A DNA stretch of 64,000 nucleotides from NCBI GenBank assembly GCA_017436125.1, contig JAFSDS010000067.1:1-64000 (forward strand). The letters are read 5' to 3'. Shown in pieces: positions 41,675 through 50,290 of this stretch (position 1 is its first letter; each line of letters starts with the position of its first letter). Origin of the DNA: Oscillospiraceae bacterium (GTDB lineage: Bacteria; Bacillota; Clostridia; Oscillospirales; Ruminococcaceae). Below the pieces are notes generated by a model. The model made no database searches, was not told the DNA's origin, and saw nothing but the letters and a program-made list of their open reading frames with translations. The position numbers and the translations under genes are program-made.

Positions 41675-41703
41675 CTGTAGGGGCGGATATTATCCGCCCG
41701 CAA
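41675..41703. repeat. Dispersed 29-bp palindromic repeat, copy 2
   Basis: Identical to 348-376, including the GGGCGGATATTATCCGCCC palindrome. Confidence 0.8.
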
Positions 41704-41754
41704 CAGGTAATCCATAGGGCAAACTTTTTAATTGTTAACTTTTTGAAAACCTGG

Positions 41755-41812
41755 TTGACAAAGCTGTTCTATCGTAGTAGAATGAAAACCGTAGAATTCT
41801 ACTGCAATAGAA
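41755..41812 (+). promoter_or_regulatory. Promoter with two BlaI/MecI-type operators
   Basis: TTGACA (41755-41760), 17-bp spacer, TAGAAT (41778-41783). Two dyads of the form TTCTA-N6-TAGAA lie at 41767-41782 and 41797-41812, 30 bp apart (about three helical turns). The first overlaps the -10, the second lies just downstream. This is the layout expected for autorepression by the BlaI-type protein encoded next. Confidence 0.8.
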
Positions 41813-41827
41813 CAAGAGGTGATAACA

Positions 41828-42193
41828 ATGACCGAAAAACTCTTTTCCTCAGAAATCCGCGTTATGGAACTTCTTTGGAAAAACGGCGAAATGACCGCAA
41901 AGGATATTGCTTTTGCCCTTGCCGAAAATGTTGGCTGGAGCAAAACAACAACCTATACCGTCATAAAAAAATGCGTCGAAAAAGGCGCGGTTATCCGCAC
42001 TGACCCGGGTTTTGTTTGCAAAGCTGCCGTTTCAAAAAATGAAGTTCAGGAGAGCGAGGCTTTTGAGCTTATCGACCGCCTTTTTGACGGAAGTGCCGAT
42101 CTTCTTGTTTCCGCTCTTATCGGAAGCGGGAAGGTAAGTTCTGAACAGCTTAAAAACCTTCGCGAAATGGTCAAAACCATGGGGGAAGAATGA
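41828..42193 (+). CDS. BlaI/MecI/CopY-family transcriptional repressor
   Basis: 121 residues. Winged helix: FSSEIRVMELLWKNGEMTAK, DIAFALAENVGWSKTTTYTV, IKKCVEKGAVIRTDPGF, then a dimerisation tail. Members are cleaved or released when a partner M56 protease senses a signal; that partner is the next gene, overlapping by 4 bases. I prefer ATG 41828 to GTG 41819, which overlaps the ribosome site. The paired dyads upstream are the likely operator. Confidence 0.92.
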   Translation: MTEKLFSSEIRVMELLWKNGEMTAKDIAFALAENVGWSKTTTYTVIKKCVEKGAVIRTDPGFVCKAAVSKNEVQESEAFELIDRLFDGSADLLVSALIGSGKVSSEQLKNLREMVKTMGEE

Positions 42194-44166
42194 TGGAGGG
42201 CATTATTTATGCAAATATCGCTTCTTCTGCTGCGATAATCATCATTCTTCTTTTGAGAAAGATTTTTTTGAACAGAGTTTTTTCAAAAGCATTTGTTCTG
42301 CTTTGGCTTGCTGTAATAATAAGGCTTTTGCTTCCATTTGAATTTTCCTCCGCATTAAGCGTTTATAAAGCCGATGAAATGCCGAAAACCGTTATGACCG
42401 AAACGGCCGACGTTTTTGAAGCGGAAGAAAACTTTATCTATTATGAAAATGTTCCGAATGACTTTTCTCTGGCTTATCCTTTGACAGAAAAAAGAGCCGA
42501 AATCTCCCAAGAGGATATTGTTTTTGCCGTTTGGATAAGCGGAGCGCTGTTTTTCGGCACGGTTTTTGCCGCAAGGCATTTTTCCGCGGTGCGGAAAATA
42601 AAAGCGGACTTAATACCTTTTGATGACCTTCCCGCGGAATTTAAAAACCGTGATATCCGCTTTTATAAAAGCAAAAACCTTTGCTCACCCCTCAGCTTTG
42701 GTATTTTGCATTCTGCGGCGGTCATTCCGGAAAATATAAGCCAAAAGCAGCTTCCTTTTGTTCTTTTGCATGAACAGACCCACATCGAAAACAGGGATGC
42801 GACGCTGAAGTTTGCCGCGGCGGCGGCTCTTTCGATAAACTGGTTCAACCCCTTGGTCTGGGTTATGGTGAAATATTTTTTAAGAGATATCGAAAGATGC
42901 TGTGACGAAAAGGTCCTTGCTTTGCTGAAAGGCGAAAAAGCTTCGTTTTATGCAAACACCATCCTTGATTTTGCAGAAAGAGAAAGCCTTTCCGTAAGTT
43001 TTTTCAGCGCCGCCTCTCTTGAAGAAAGAGTGATCTCAATCATGAAGAACAAAACAAAGCAAAAACATATCCCCGGGCTTATCTGTGTTTTTGCGGCGAT
43101 TATCCTTGTTATGACCGCCTGCGGAACGACCCCGAGGATGCAGGAAAAAGAACCGGTCGAAGCCGGAAACTTAAGCGAAACGATTCAGGAGGCCGCAAAG
43201 GAAGAAACTCCGTCCCTGCTCCTTGATATCGAAAGCGGAAAAACGGAACCGGAAGCGGAACCCAAGGAAGAACTTCTCCCTTCGGAAGCTTTTCAGAAAG
43301 CAGAAGAAAATTATCAATATACCGTTCCCGGAGATTTTGGCGGCTACCGCATTGATTTCACCTGGCCCTGTGAGGAAACAGAGGTTACCTGTCAGCTTTG
43401 GGGCTATAAAGGCCATACCGGAATCGATATAGGGGTCAACAAAGGTTCCAAAATCTATGCCGCCGCAGAAGGTACCGTCGTTAAAGTAAAGATAAGCGGA
43501 ACCGGCTACGGAAATCATATTATCATAGACCACGGAAGCGGAGTCCAGACTCTCTATGCCCACTGCAGCGATATTTTTGTTGCTCTTGGACAGAAAGTTG
43601 AAAAAGGTGAAGAAATCGCACGGACAGGCTCCACCGGAAATTCCACCGGAACTCATCTTCATTTTGAAGTAAGGGAAAACGGGGTGTATGTTGATCCGCT
43701 GAAGCATATTCCAACTCCGGCGCAGGAAAAATATCTTTCTTCCGCATATAGCGTATTAAGCCGAAAGAACTATGAAAAGCTTGATGAAATCGCCGCCATG
43801 GAATTTGTTCTTCCGAGCAAAGGATATATCAGTTGCGACTTTGACGGATATGAAAGCCATGCGGGAATCGATTTTGCCGCAGAAAAGGGAAGCGCAGTAA
43901 ATGCCTCCGCGGGCGGAACGGTTGTTGCGGCGGAATGGTCATCCAAAGACCCCGGAAACTATATCATCATCGACCACGGAAACGGAATCCAGACCGTTTA
44001 TGCCCACTGTGAAGAGCTTTTGGCAGAGGAGGGCAAAACAGTAAAGGCCGGCGAACAGATAGCGACCATGGGTGCCAGCGGAAATTCCACCGGAATACAC
44101 CTTCATTTTGAAATAAGATATAACGGCGAATATCAAAATCCGTCCCTTTATCTTCCGAAAGCATAA
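42190..44166 (+). CDS. M56 (BlaR1-like) membrane protease fused to two M23 peptidase domains
   Basis: 658 residues. Residues 1-312 match the BlaR1/MecR1 membrane protease part: TMs near 8-22, 35-48, 108-128 and 297-312 and the zinc site HEQTH (194-198) followed by NRD, WFNPLVW and RDIERCCDEKVL. In place of a penicillin-binding sensor come an acidic Pro/Glu linker (about 315-375) and two LytM/M23 domains: H409/D413 with HLH 489-491, and H557/D561 with HLH 637-639. Both have the full set of zinc ligands, so both may cut peptide cross-links outside the cell. With the BlaI-type gene it forms a two-gene operon. The fusion is unusual; family calls are firm. Confidence 0.9.
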   Translation: MMEGIIYANIASSAAIIIILLLRKIFLNRVFSKAFVLLWLAVIIRLLLPFEFSSALSVYKADEMPKTVMTETADVFEAEENFIYYENVPNDFSLAYPLTEKRAEISQEDIVFAVWISGALFFGTVFAARHFSAVRKIKADLIPFDDLPAEFKNRDIRFYKSKNLCSPLSFGILHSAAVIPENISQKQLPFVLLHEQTHIENRDATLKFAAAAALSINWFNPLVWVMVKYFLRDIERCCDEKVLALLKGEKASFYANTILDFAERESLSVSFFSAASLEERVISIMKNKTKQKHIPGLICVFAAIILVMTACGTTPRMQEKEPVEAGNLSETIQEAAKEETPSLLLDIESGKTEPEAEPKEELLPSEAFQKAEENYQYTVPGDFGGYRIDFTWPCEETEVTCQLWGYKGHTGIDIGVNKGSKIYAAAEGTVVKVKISGTGYGNHIIIDHGSGVQTLYAHCSDIFVALGQKVEKGEEIARTGSTGNSTGTHLHFEVRENGVYVDPLKHIPTPAQEKYLSSAYSVLSRKNYEKLDEIAAMEFVLPSKGYISCDFDGYESHAGIDFAAEKGSAVNASAGGTVVAAEWSSKDPGNYIIIDHGNGIQTVYAHCEELLAEEGKTVKAGEQIATMGASGNSTGIHLHFEIRYNGEYQNPSLYLPKA

Positions 44167-44171
44167 AAAAT

Positions 44172-44206
44172 ACCCCGTGCTCATTTTTGAGCACGGGGTT
44201 TTGTTT
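44172..44206. terminator. Terminator made of a GTGCTCA inverted pair
   Basis: CCCCGTGCTCA / TGAGCACGGGG perfect stem, TTTT loop, TTTTG tail. It separates the convergent M56 gene and lipoprotein gene. Confidence 0.92.
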
Positions 44207-44212
44207 ATATTT

Positions 44213-45526
44213 TCAGTCAATGTGATCGGCGTGCTCACATTTATACCAGTTGGTAAAATACGCATATCCGCTGTTATTTGAGGTATAAAGATACAGGTTT
44301 TTGTCAACAAAGGCATAGGGCATTCCGGCACAGCCTATATTTGCCTGGTCATCCAATGAAGGCATGGTTGCGCTGTCATAAATAACAGTAGAGATATATC
44401 CGGAAATCTGGTCTTCGGTCGGTTCAATATCCGCACGTTCAAGATAACAATAGTATGTTTTGCCGTCAACTTTCAGCGAATAGGGGACGCTCCAGCGTAC
44501 CTCTTCGCCGTAGTCGATATTGAGCATTTCAAGAACAACATAGCCGCTTGGGGCATATTCGGATGTCGGAATAAGAACGGCGGTGTTTTCGTCATAATTT
44601 GAATATGCAAAATTATAAAGCTCAAAGATATGTTCTCCGGCAAAGGCGGTGGGGATATCATAGAAAAACGTGATTTTTCTTTTTGCGTCGCCGTAGATAA
44701 TGGTTCTTCCGCTGATGAAGGAAAAACCTGTTGTTTCGCCTTCAAAGACCGTTGTTGGTTCTCCGCCTTTTTCACAGCAGTAGATTCCGTCTGCGGTTTG
44801 CCATACAAAAGTTCTTCCGTCAAAGGCGGCGGAAAAAACCTTGCCCACCGGGGAGGAACAGCTGCTTATAATATCGTCCGGTGCGGCGGGGTCGATGCCC
44901 ATAAGATAAAGTCCTTCGTCGCGCCGTTCAACATAGGCATAACAGCCGTTGCAGGACTGGATATCGACCGTTTCGTCGATTACTGTGCGTCTTTCTGCGG
45001 AAAAACTTTTTCCGCTTTCAATATCGTAATATTTAACGGAAAAATAGTTTGGTGCATTTGCCGGGTTTATTATATATCCTCCGCTATGGGAAAGGCTGTG
45101 GTTAACCATGCCCGAGCCTCCGGTTCTCATGACCGGCTCATCGGTTTTAAAATCCGCGGAGCGGAAAAGATGGGAGCCTTTTCCCCCAACGATTCCGTAA
45201 TAGTAATAGTATTCTCCGTCAAAACATATGCTGTCCTCAAAAAGAGCAAGTTCGGTAAAAATCTTGCTGTCCTTATTTAAAATAAAGGTTGAAACAGGGG
45301 GCAAAAGGTCATCCGTTCCTGTTGGAAGAGCATAGCGGCTTGCAATAAAATTTCCGTCGAGATAATCATAAAAATGAACAAAATCCACATCCTCGCACGG
45401 AACAAAAGATGCAAAACGCGTTAAATACGGCAGCGAGGCAGGGTCGGTATATTTACGGGAATTATTTTCGCCGCCGCAGCCGGAAAGCAAAAGAAGAACA
45501 AGAAGGAAAAAAGCGAGTTTTTTCAT
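44213..45526 (-). CDS. Lipoprotein of unknown function, probably beta-propeller
   Basis: 437 residues from ATG 45526 (AGGAGG upstream on the minus strand); longer in-frame starts have no ribosome site. Lipoprotein signal with LLSGCGG. The body is rich in repeated blades of about 45 residues with Tyr/Gly-Asp patterns (FDGEYYYYYGIV, FDGRTFVWQTADGIYCCEKG, VDGKTYYCYLERADI), like DUF5050 or other propeller surface proteins. No enzymatic motif seen. Single gene. Confidence 0.75.
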   Translation of the reverse strand: MKKLAFFLLVLLLLSGCGGENNSRKYTDPASLPYLTRFASFVPCEDVDFVHFYDYLDGNFIASRYALPTGTDDLLPPVSTFILNKDSKIFTELALFEDSICFDGEYYYYYGIVGGKGSHLFRSADFKTDEPVMRTGGSGMVNHSLSHSGGYIINPANAPNYFSVKYYDIESGKSFSAERRTVIDETVDIQSCNGCYAYVERRDEGLYLMGIDPAAPDDIISSCSSPVGKVFSAAFDGRTFVWQTADGIYCCEKGGEPTTVFEGETTGFSFISGRTIIYGDAKRKITFFYDIPTAFAGEHIFELYNFAYSNYDENTAVLIPTSEYAPSGYVVLEMLNIDYGEEVRWSVPYSLKVDGKTYYCYLERADIEPTEDQISGYISTVIYDSATMPSLDDQANIGCAGMPYAFVDKNLYLYTSNNSGYAYFTNWYKCEHADHID

Positions 45527-45755
45527 AAAAATATAAGACCTCCTTTTATTGATAATAGCTTCTATTATAATAGTAACAGCTTTTTCGGATTTTGTTGCAG
45601 GCTTTGTCAAAAATATTCTCAAACGAGGCCGGGTGTTTCAAACATGGGTTAAAATAAGGAAAAACGGCGGAAAATAGCCGAAAATCCCGGCAAATATTCC
45701 AAAAAGGAATATGACAATTAATATAAATTTAATAAAATTATGGGCAAATTTATAC

Positions 45756-45784
45756 TTGACACTTGCGGTCTTCAAGTATATAAT
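45756..45784 (+). promoter_or_regulatory. Promoter of rpsU
   Basis: Perfect consensus: TTGACA, 17-bp spacer, TATAAT. The leader is about 65 bp and ends with GAAGGAGGG. Confidence 0.9.
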
Positions 45785-45859
45785 AAGACTGTTACATTTA
45801 TGTACAAAGAACAGAATTGTTCTTAGCTCCAGCCCAATGGCGAAGGAGGGAAACAGATT

Positions 45860-46033
45860 ATGGCAGAAATTCATGTAAAAGAAAATGAATCTCTTGACAG
45901 CGCACTCAGACGTTTTAAACGTTCCTGCGCTCGCTCCGGCGTTCTTGCAGAAGTCAGAAAGCATGAGTGCTATGAGAAGCCTTCGGTAAGACGTAAAAAG
46001 AAATCCGAAGCAGCTCGTAAGAGAAAGTATTGA
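45860..46033 (+). CDS. rpsU: 30S ribosomal protein S21
   Basis: 57 residues: [20 protein letters not shown], then [20 protein letters not shown] and a Lys/Arg-rich end [12 protein letters not shown], matching bS21. Too short for most gene lists. Consensus promoter and GGAGGG site fit the expected high expression. Confidence 0.97.
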   Translation: MAEIHVKENESLDSALRRFKRSCARSGVLAEVRKHECYEKPSVRRKKKSEAARKRKY

Positions 46034-46053
46034 TTTCTAACAGAAAAAGAGGA

Positions 46054-46086
46054 TGGCGGACGGCTTTTGGCTGTCCGCTTTCTTAT
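46054..46086 (+). terminator. Terminator of rpsU
   Basis: GCGGACGGC / GCTGTCCGC stem, then TTTCTTATTTTT. Confidence 0.75.
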
Positions 46087-46118
46087 TTTTCAAAAAAACC
46101 GATGAAAGAAGGGCTTTT

Positions 46119-46592
46119 TTGTCCGTATTAAAACCGGATTACCGTTTTAACTGCATACTTGACATAACTCCGGAGGATATAAAAAAAGCCGGCGCAAGGT
46201 TTGTTCTTCTTGATACGGATAACACCCTTGCTCTTCACGGTTCACAGGAACCAATCCCCGGAATAGGGGAATGGATAGGCACGATGCGAAAAAACGGCAT
46301 CGAGCCTATCATACTTTCCAACAACAGCAGGGAGCGCATCGAGCCTTTTGCAAAAAAACTCGGCATTCCCTATGTATATAAAAGCGCAAAACCGCTTAAA
46401 AAAGGTTTTGCAATCGCCTGTAAAAAACTCGGCGCAGATCCGAAAGAAACCGCCGTCATCGGCGACCAGATCTTTACCGACGTTATGGGCGGAAAAATAT
46501 TCGGCTCAAAGGTTTTTCTTACGGAACCCCTTGGACCGGAAACAAATAATTTTATTAAATTCAAACGAATTATTGAAAAATTCGTAAGATAA
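46119..46592 (+). CDS. YqeG-type HAD-superfamily phosphatase
   Basis: 157 residues from TTG 46119 (GAAAGAAGGG upstream). An in-frame ATG at 46053 lies in the rpsU terminator and was not chosen. HAD motifs: FVLLDTDNTLALHG (motif I, DxD), IILSNNSRERI (motif II), KPLKKGFAIA (motif III) and AVIGDQIFTDVMGG (motif IV). Opening LKPDYRFNCILDITPEDIKK is typical of YqeG. A small-molecule phosphatase, substrate unknown. Confidence 0.9.
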   Translation: MSVLKPDYRFNCILDITPEDIKKAGARFVLLDTDNTLALHGSQEPIPGIGEWIGTMRKNGIEPIILSNNSRERIEPFAKKLGIPYVYKSAKPLKKGFAIACKKLGADPKETAVIGDQIFTDVMGGKIFGSKVFLTEPLGPETNNFIKFKRIIEKFVR

Positions 46593-46611
46593 TAAAGAGG
46601 AGGAAATCATA

Positions 46612-47676
46612 ATGGACAGAATCAAAAGACTTTCCCAAATGCTCCCCGAAGATATTGACGCAGCCCTCATCACTTCCGATGTAAACCGTCAGTATTATAC
46701 CGGCTTTGTATCCAGCGCCGGCGCACTTCTTGTAACAAAAGAAAAAGCTGTTCTTCTTCTCGACAGCCGCTATATCGAAGCGGGTACCAAAAAAGTTACC
46801 GATGCGGATGTTGTTCTTATGACCGACATGGCAAAACAGCTCAACGAACTTTTTGAGGAATTCGGCGTAAAAACCGTGGGCATCGAATCCGGCTATATGA
46901 CCGTTGAAAGCCTTTTCAGCCTCCGCAAAGTTCTTAAAGCAGAAATTCTTGATGATCCCAGACTCAACAGCATCATCCTTCATCAGAGAAGAATCAAATC
47001 CGAAGAAGAGATGAAAGAGATCCGCGCAGCCCAGGCTATCACCGACAAAGCATTCCTTCATATGCTTGAAATGATAAAACCCGGCCTTTGCGAAAAAGAT
47101 CTTCAGCTTGAGCTCGATTATTTCATGCTTAAAAACGGCGCAACCGGCCTTGCATTTGAAACCATTCTTGCCGCAGGCGCAAACGGCTCCATGCCCCACG
47201 CTGTTCCCAGCATGAATGTCATCAAGGAAGGCGACTTTGTAACCATGGACTTCGGCGCAGCACATAACGGCTATTGCTCCGATATGACCAGAACCGTTGC
47301 AGTGGGCAAAATTTCCGAAGAGCAGGAAAAGGTTTATAACCTTGTTCTCAACGCACAGCTTGCCGCCATCGACGCAGTTAAACCCGGCATTCCCTGCAAC
47401 TCTGTTGACGCTGTCGCAAGAGATATGATCTACGGCGCAGGTTATGAAGGAAAATTCGGTCATGGCCTTGGCCACAGCCTTGGACTTGAGATTCACGAAA
47501 ACCCCCGTTTCTCCCCTCTTTGCGATGACCTTACCGAAGTCGGCATCGTAATGAGCGTTGAACCCGGCATTTATCTTGACGGTCAGTTCGGCGTTCGCAT
47601 TGAAGATATCGTTGAAGTTACCGAAAACGGCTGCGACGTTATCACCAAAAGCGAAAAGAAACTCATCACTCTTTAA
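46612..47676 (+). CDS. M24-family Xaa-Pro aminopeptidase
   Basis: 354 residues. N-terminal creatinase-like domain, then the pita-bread domain with metal ligands in VTMDFGAAHNGYCSDMTRTV (Asp pair), GHGLGHSLGLEIHENP (His), MSVEPGIY (Glu) and GVRIEDIVEV (Glu). Removes N-terminal residues next to proline in the cytoplasm. GAGGAGG site; 20 bp after yqeG, so probably co-transcribed. Confidence 0.95.
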   Translation: MDRIKRLSQMLPEDIDAALITSDVNRQYYTGFVSSAGALLVTKEKAVLLLDSRYIEAGTKKVTDADVVLMTDMAKQLNELFEEFGVKTVGIESGYMTVESLFSLRKVLKAEILDDPRLNSIILHQRRIKSEEEMKEIRAAQAITDKAFLHMLEMIKPGLCEKDLQLELDYFMLKNGATGLAFETILAAGANGSMPHAVPSMNVIKEGDFVTMDFGAAHNGYCSDMTRTVAVGKISEEQEKVYNLVLNAQLAAIDAVKPGIPCNSVDAVARDMIYGAGYEGKFGHGLGHSLGLEIHENPRFSPLCDDLTEVGIVMSVEPGIYLDGQFGVRIEDIVEVTENGCDVITKSEKKLITL

Positions 47677-47685
47677 TGATTTTAG

Positions 47686-47720
47686 ATTTGAGCACCGGTT
47701 TTTGCCGGTGCTCAAATTTG
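47686..47720 (+). terminator. Terminator made of a TGAGCAC inverted pair
   Basis: TTTGAGCACCGG / CCGGTGCTCAAA perfect stem with TTTTTG loop, then TTTG. Confidence 0.88.
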
Positions 47721-47756
47721 CTGAAATTCCCTAAAAAACAAAAAGGAAGTTTTTAA

Positions 47757-49079
47757 ATGAGATTATTTATTGCCATCTGCGTTTGCAGAGTGCTTTATTT
47801 TATCGGACGCCTTATCGGAAAAGGAACATCCAAACCCGGCGATATCGCAAGAATAGTCTGCCCGAATGTTCTCAACCGCCTTAAATTCAGCGGCAAGGTG
47901 ATCTGCATCACCGGTACCAACGGAAAAACCACCACTTCCAATATGGTGACCCATATCCTTCGTGAAAACGGTTTTTCCGTTATTAATAACAGCTTCGGCT
48001 CCAATATGCTTGGCGGAATCACCACATCCCTTCTTACAAACTGCACTTTCAGCGGCGAAGTAAAGGCGGATTTTTCCGTTCTTGAGATAGACGAACGCTG
48101 GCTCCGCTTTTTTGTAAAAGAAGTTACCCCGGATTACGTTCTTCTTACCAACCTTCTCCGCGACCAGATAGTAAGAAACTGCTGTCCGGAAATCGTTCTT
48201 GAGAAAATCAAGCTTGGCGTAACCCCCGGCACCACCTATATCCTCAACGCAAACGACCCGGTTTCCCAGCAGGTCAGCTGGGGAATAGATAACCCGGTGG
48301 TATGGTTCGCCCTCGGCGAAAACGAGCGTTCCACCAAGGAATGCAGAAGCGGCACCAATGATGCAAAGGTCTGCCCCAAATGCATGCACAACCTCTCTTA
48401 TAATTATTATCATTATAATCATGTGGGCGATTTCCACTGTGAAAACTGCGGATTTAAATGTCCCAAGGCTGATTTCATCGGCACCGACATGAATTTTGAC
48501 GAGGCTTCCCTCAATATCAACGGAAAACCGGTAAAACTCACCTTTGACGCAACCTACTTTATGTTCAATGCCGTTGCGGCAACCGCTCTTTGCTGCACCG
48601 CTTCCGGAATCAGCGAGGAAAAAGCCCTTGCCGCTGCGGAAACTTTCGATATCGGCGTTATCAAGCGCTATGAAGAAATCGAAGTGCTTGGAAGAAGATG
48701 CCAGCTTATCCTTACAAAACAAAATCCCGCTTCCATCGACCAGAGCGTTGATTTTGTTGCGGATAAGGAATCTCCCCGCACCCTTATAATTATTTCCAAC
48801 AATATGTTCCATACCGAACGCAAGGACGTTCTCTTTATGTATGACGTTGCCTATGAAAACCTTAAAGAGGTCGAGCATATCGTCATCGTTGGAAAACGCC
48901 GCTATGATATGGCTGTTCGCCTTAAACTTGCGGATATCGATAAGGAAAGAGTTCAGATATGTGACAAAGAGGAAGATCTTCGTTCCTGTCTTGAAAAAAC
49001 CGAAGGAAATATCTATGTAATGACCTCTTCCGTTTTCTCGAATGAGGATAAAGTTCTGGAGGAGCTGAAAAAATTATGA
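47757..49079 (+). CDS. murT: MurT-like lipid II amidation subunit (Mur ligase, DUF1727)
   Basis: 440 residues. Mur-ligase ATP site VICITGTNGKTTTSNMVTHI, a Cys4 zinc ribbon (CPKC ... CENCGFKCP, about residues 204-236) specific to MurT, and a C-terminal DUF1727 part with LTKQNPASIDQ and RKDVLFMYDVAYE. MurT activates the alpha-carboxyl of D-Glu in lipid II so that GatD-derived ammonia amidates it. Its partner gene overlaps by 4 bases but lacks catalytic residues, so whether this pair amidates with glutamine is uncertain. Confidence 0.93.
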   Translation: MRLFIAICVCRVLYFIGRLIGKGTSKPGDIARIVCPNVLNRLKFSGKVICITGTNGKTTTSNMVTHILRENGFSVINNSFGSNMLGGITTSLLTNCTFSGEVKADFSVLEIDERWLRFFVKEVTPDYVLLTNLLRDQIVRNCCPEIVLEKIKLGVTPGTTYILNANDPVSQQVSWGIDNPVVWFALGENERSTKECRSGTNDAKVCPKCMHNLSYNYYHYNHVGDFHCENCGFKCPKADFIGTDMNFDEASLNINGKPVKLTFDATYFMFNAVAATALCCTASGISEEKALAAAETFDIGVIKRYEEIEVLGRRCQLILTKQNPASIDQSVDFVADKESPRTLIIISNNMFHTERKDVLFMYDVAYENLKEVEHIVIVGKRRYDMAVRLKLADIDKERVQICDKEEDLRSCLEKTEGNIYVMTSSVFSNEDKVLEELKKL

Positions 49080-49792
49080 GAAAGATAAAAATACTCAACC
49101 TTTACGGCGAAGCCCTTGACCTTAACGGAGACGGAAAAAATATTTCCGCTTTTGAAAAACGCGTTGCGGAAATGGGCTATGAATATGAAACCGATACCCT
49201 CGGCGTCGGAGACGACATCGACGTTTCCGGATACGATATCGTTTTTATGACCCACGGCAAGCCCCATAACGTTTCCGCCATCAGCGAGCATTTTATTAAA
49301 TATAAGGATAATATAATTAATAATATAGAAAACGGAAAAGTTTTTGTAGTAACCGGAAGCACCAATATGCTTTTCGGAAAAAGCTTTTCCATGCTCGACG
49401 GGAAAACCTATGAGGGTATAGGTCTTTTCGACTGCACTGCGGAGGAATTTGACAGCCTTTACGTAAGCGACGCGGTGCTTGTTCCGGAATTTGCCCCGGA
49501 AGAGAAGATGTTCGGAACCTATTACCGCTGCGAAAGCGTAAAATTCAATACCCCCAACGAAAACCGCCTTTTTAAAGTCATCAAAACCGATGAAGGAAAA
49601 GGCTCCGTCGGAGAGGGAGAAGGTTGCCATTATAAGAACCTTTATGCAACCTGGTGCCTCGGTCCGGTGCTTGTTCGCAACCCTCTTATGATGAAAGAAG
49701 TTTTGCATTGTGTTCTCGGTGAGGATTACCGCGAAACGGACTTTTCTCTTGAAGAAAAAGCAGTAAAAATGATCATCGACGAGCTTCTTTAA
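49076..49792 (+). CDS. GatD-like glutamine amidotransferase fold protein lacking catalytic Cys and His
   Basis: 238 residues in the GatD position behind murT. The N-terminus LYGEALDLNGDGKNISAFEK matches the GatD opening. At the nucleophile elbow, where GatD has a CGGYQ-type motif, the sequence is VVTGSTNMLFG (Thr93 in place of Cys). Where GatD has T-x-x-H-G-P, here is TWCLGPVLVRNP (Leu195 in place of His). So two of the three catalytic residues are gone and glutaminase activity is not expected. It may act as a structural partner, or MurT may use free ammonia or another substrate. Confidence 0.85.
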   Translation: MRKIKILNLYGEALDLNGDGKNISAFEKRVAEMGYEYETDTLGVGDDIDVSGYDIVFMTHGKPHNVSAISEHFIKYKDNIINNIENGKVFVVTGSTNMLFGKSFSMLDGKTYEGIGLFDCTAEEFDSLYVSDAVLVPEFAPEEKMFGTYYRCESVKFNTPNENRLFKVIKTDEGKGSVGEGEGCHYKNLYATWCLGPVLVRNPLMMKEVLHCVLGEDYRETDFSLEEKAVKMIIDELL

Positions 49793-49825
49793 GCCGAATT
49801 TTGGGCAAAACCGCCGCTTTAAAAT

Positions 49826-49868
49826 TCTTATACACCGCTTTTTTTACAAAAGGCGGTGTATTTTTTTG
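49826..49868 (+). terminator. Terminator of the MurT/GatD-like operon
   Basis: ATACACCGC / GCGGTGTAT stem with T/A loop, then seven T. The rest of the 49793-50290 spacer is AT-rich and holds only the oppA promoter. Confidence 0.85.
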
Positions 49869-50185
49869 ACTTTTTGCACAAAATATGCAAGTTTAAAATA
49901 AAACTCCTGCAAAATCACTTTTACGTTGTAAAACGTTGTAACGATTTTGTAACATTGAATATTTATTCATAAATTAAGTAAAAATATACATTCACTTTTA
50001 CTTGTTAAAAGGAAAAAGCAAAACCGACCTTTTTGCCGTAAATTCTGCCAAGAATGAAAAAATTATATGTTTTTTGCCGAGGATAATTTATGATGCTAAA
50101 GCAAAAATGCGTTGTATAAATACAGTTGTCTTTCTCTCAAAAACACAAGAAAATGAAAAAAATTAAAAATTTTTGCATTTTATAC

Positions 50186-50214
50186 TTGACAACCACGTAA
50201 AATGGGTGTAATAT
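50186..50214 (+). promoter_or_regulatory. Promoter of the opp operon
   Basis: TTGACA, 17-bp spacer, TAATAT, with a leader of about 70 bp. Confidence 0.8.
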
Positions 50215-50290
50215 ACAGGTTATCACAATGAAACTTTGGTTACGAAGAATTTCATTGAAGGTGAAATCAACTATTGAATGAGGTGAAATC

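Noticed and set aside
46053..46118. ATG start 22 codons upstream for the YqeG-type gene
   Set aside because: It lies within the rpsU terminator hairpin and has no ribosome site; the TTG at 46119 fits the family N-terminus.
49076..49792. GatD-like gene as a decaying pseudogene
   Set aside because: The frame is complete and coupled to murT, and the substitutions are confined to catalytic positions, with no frameshift or stop.
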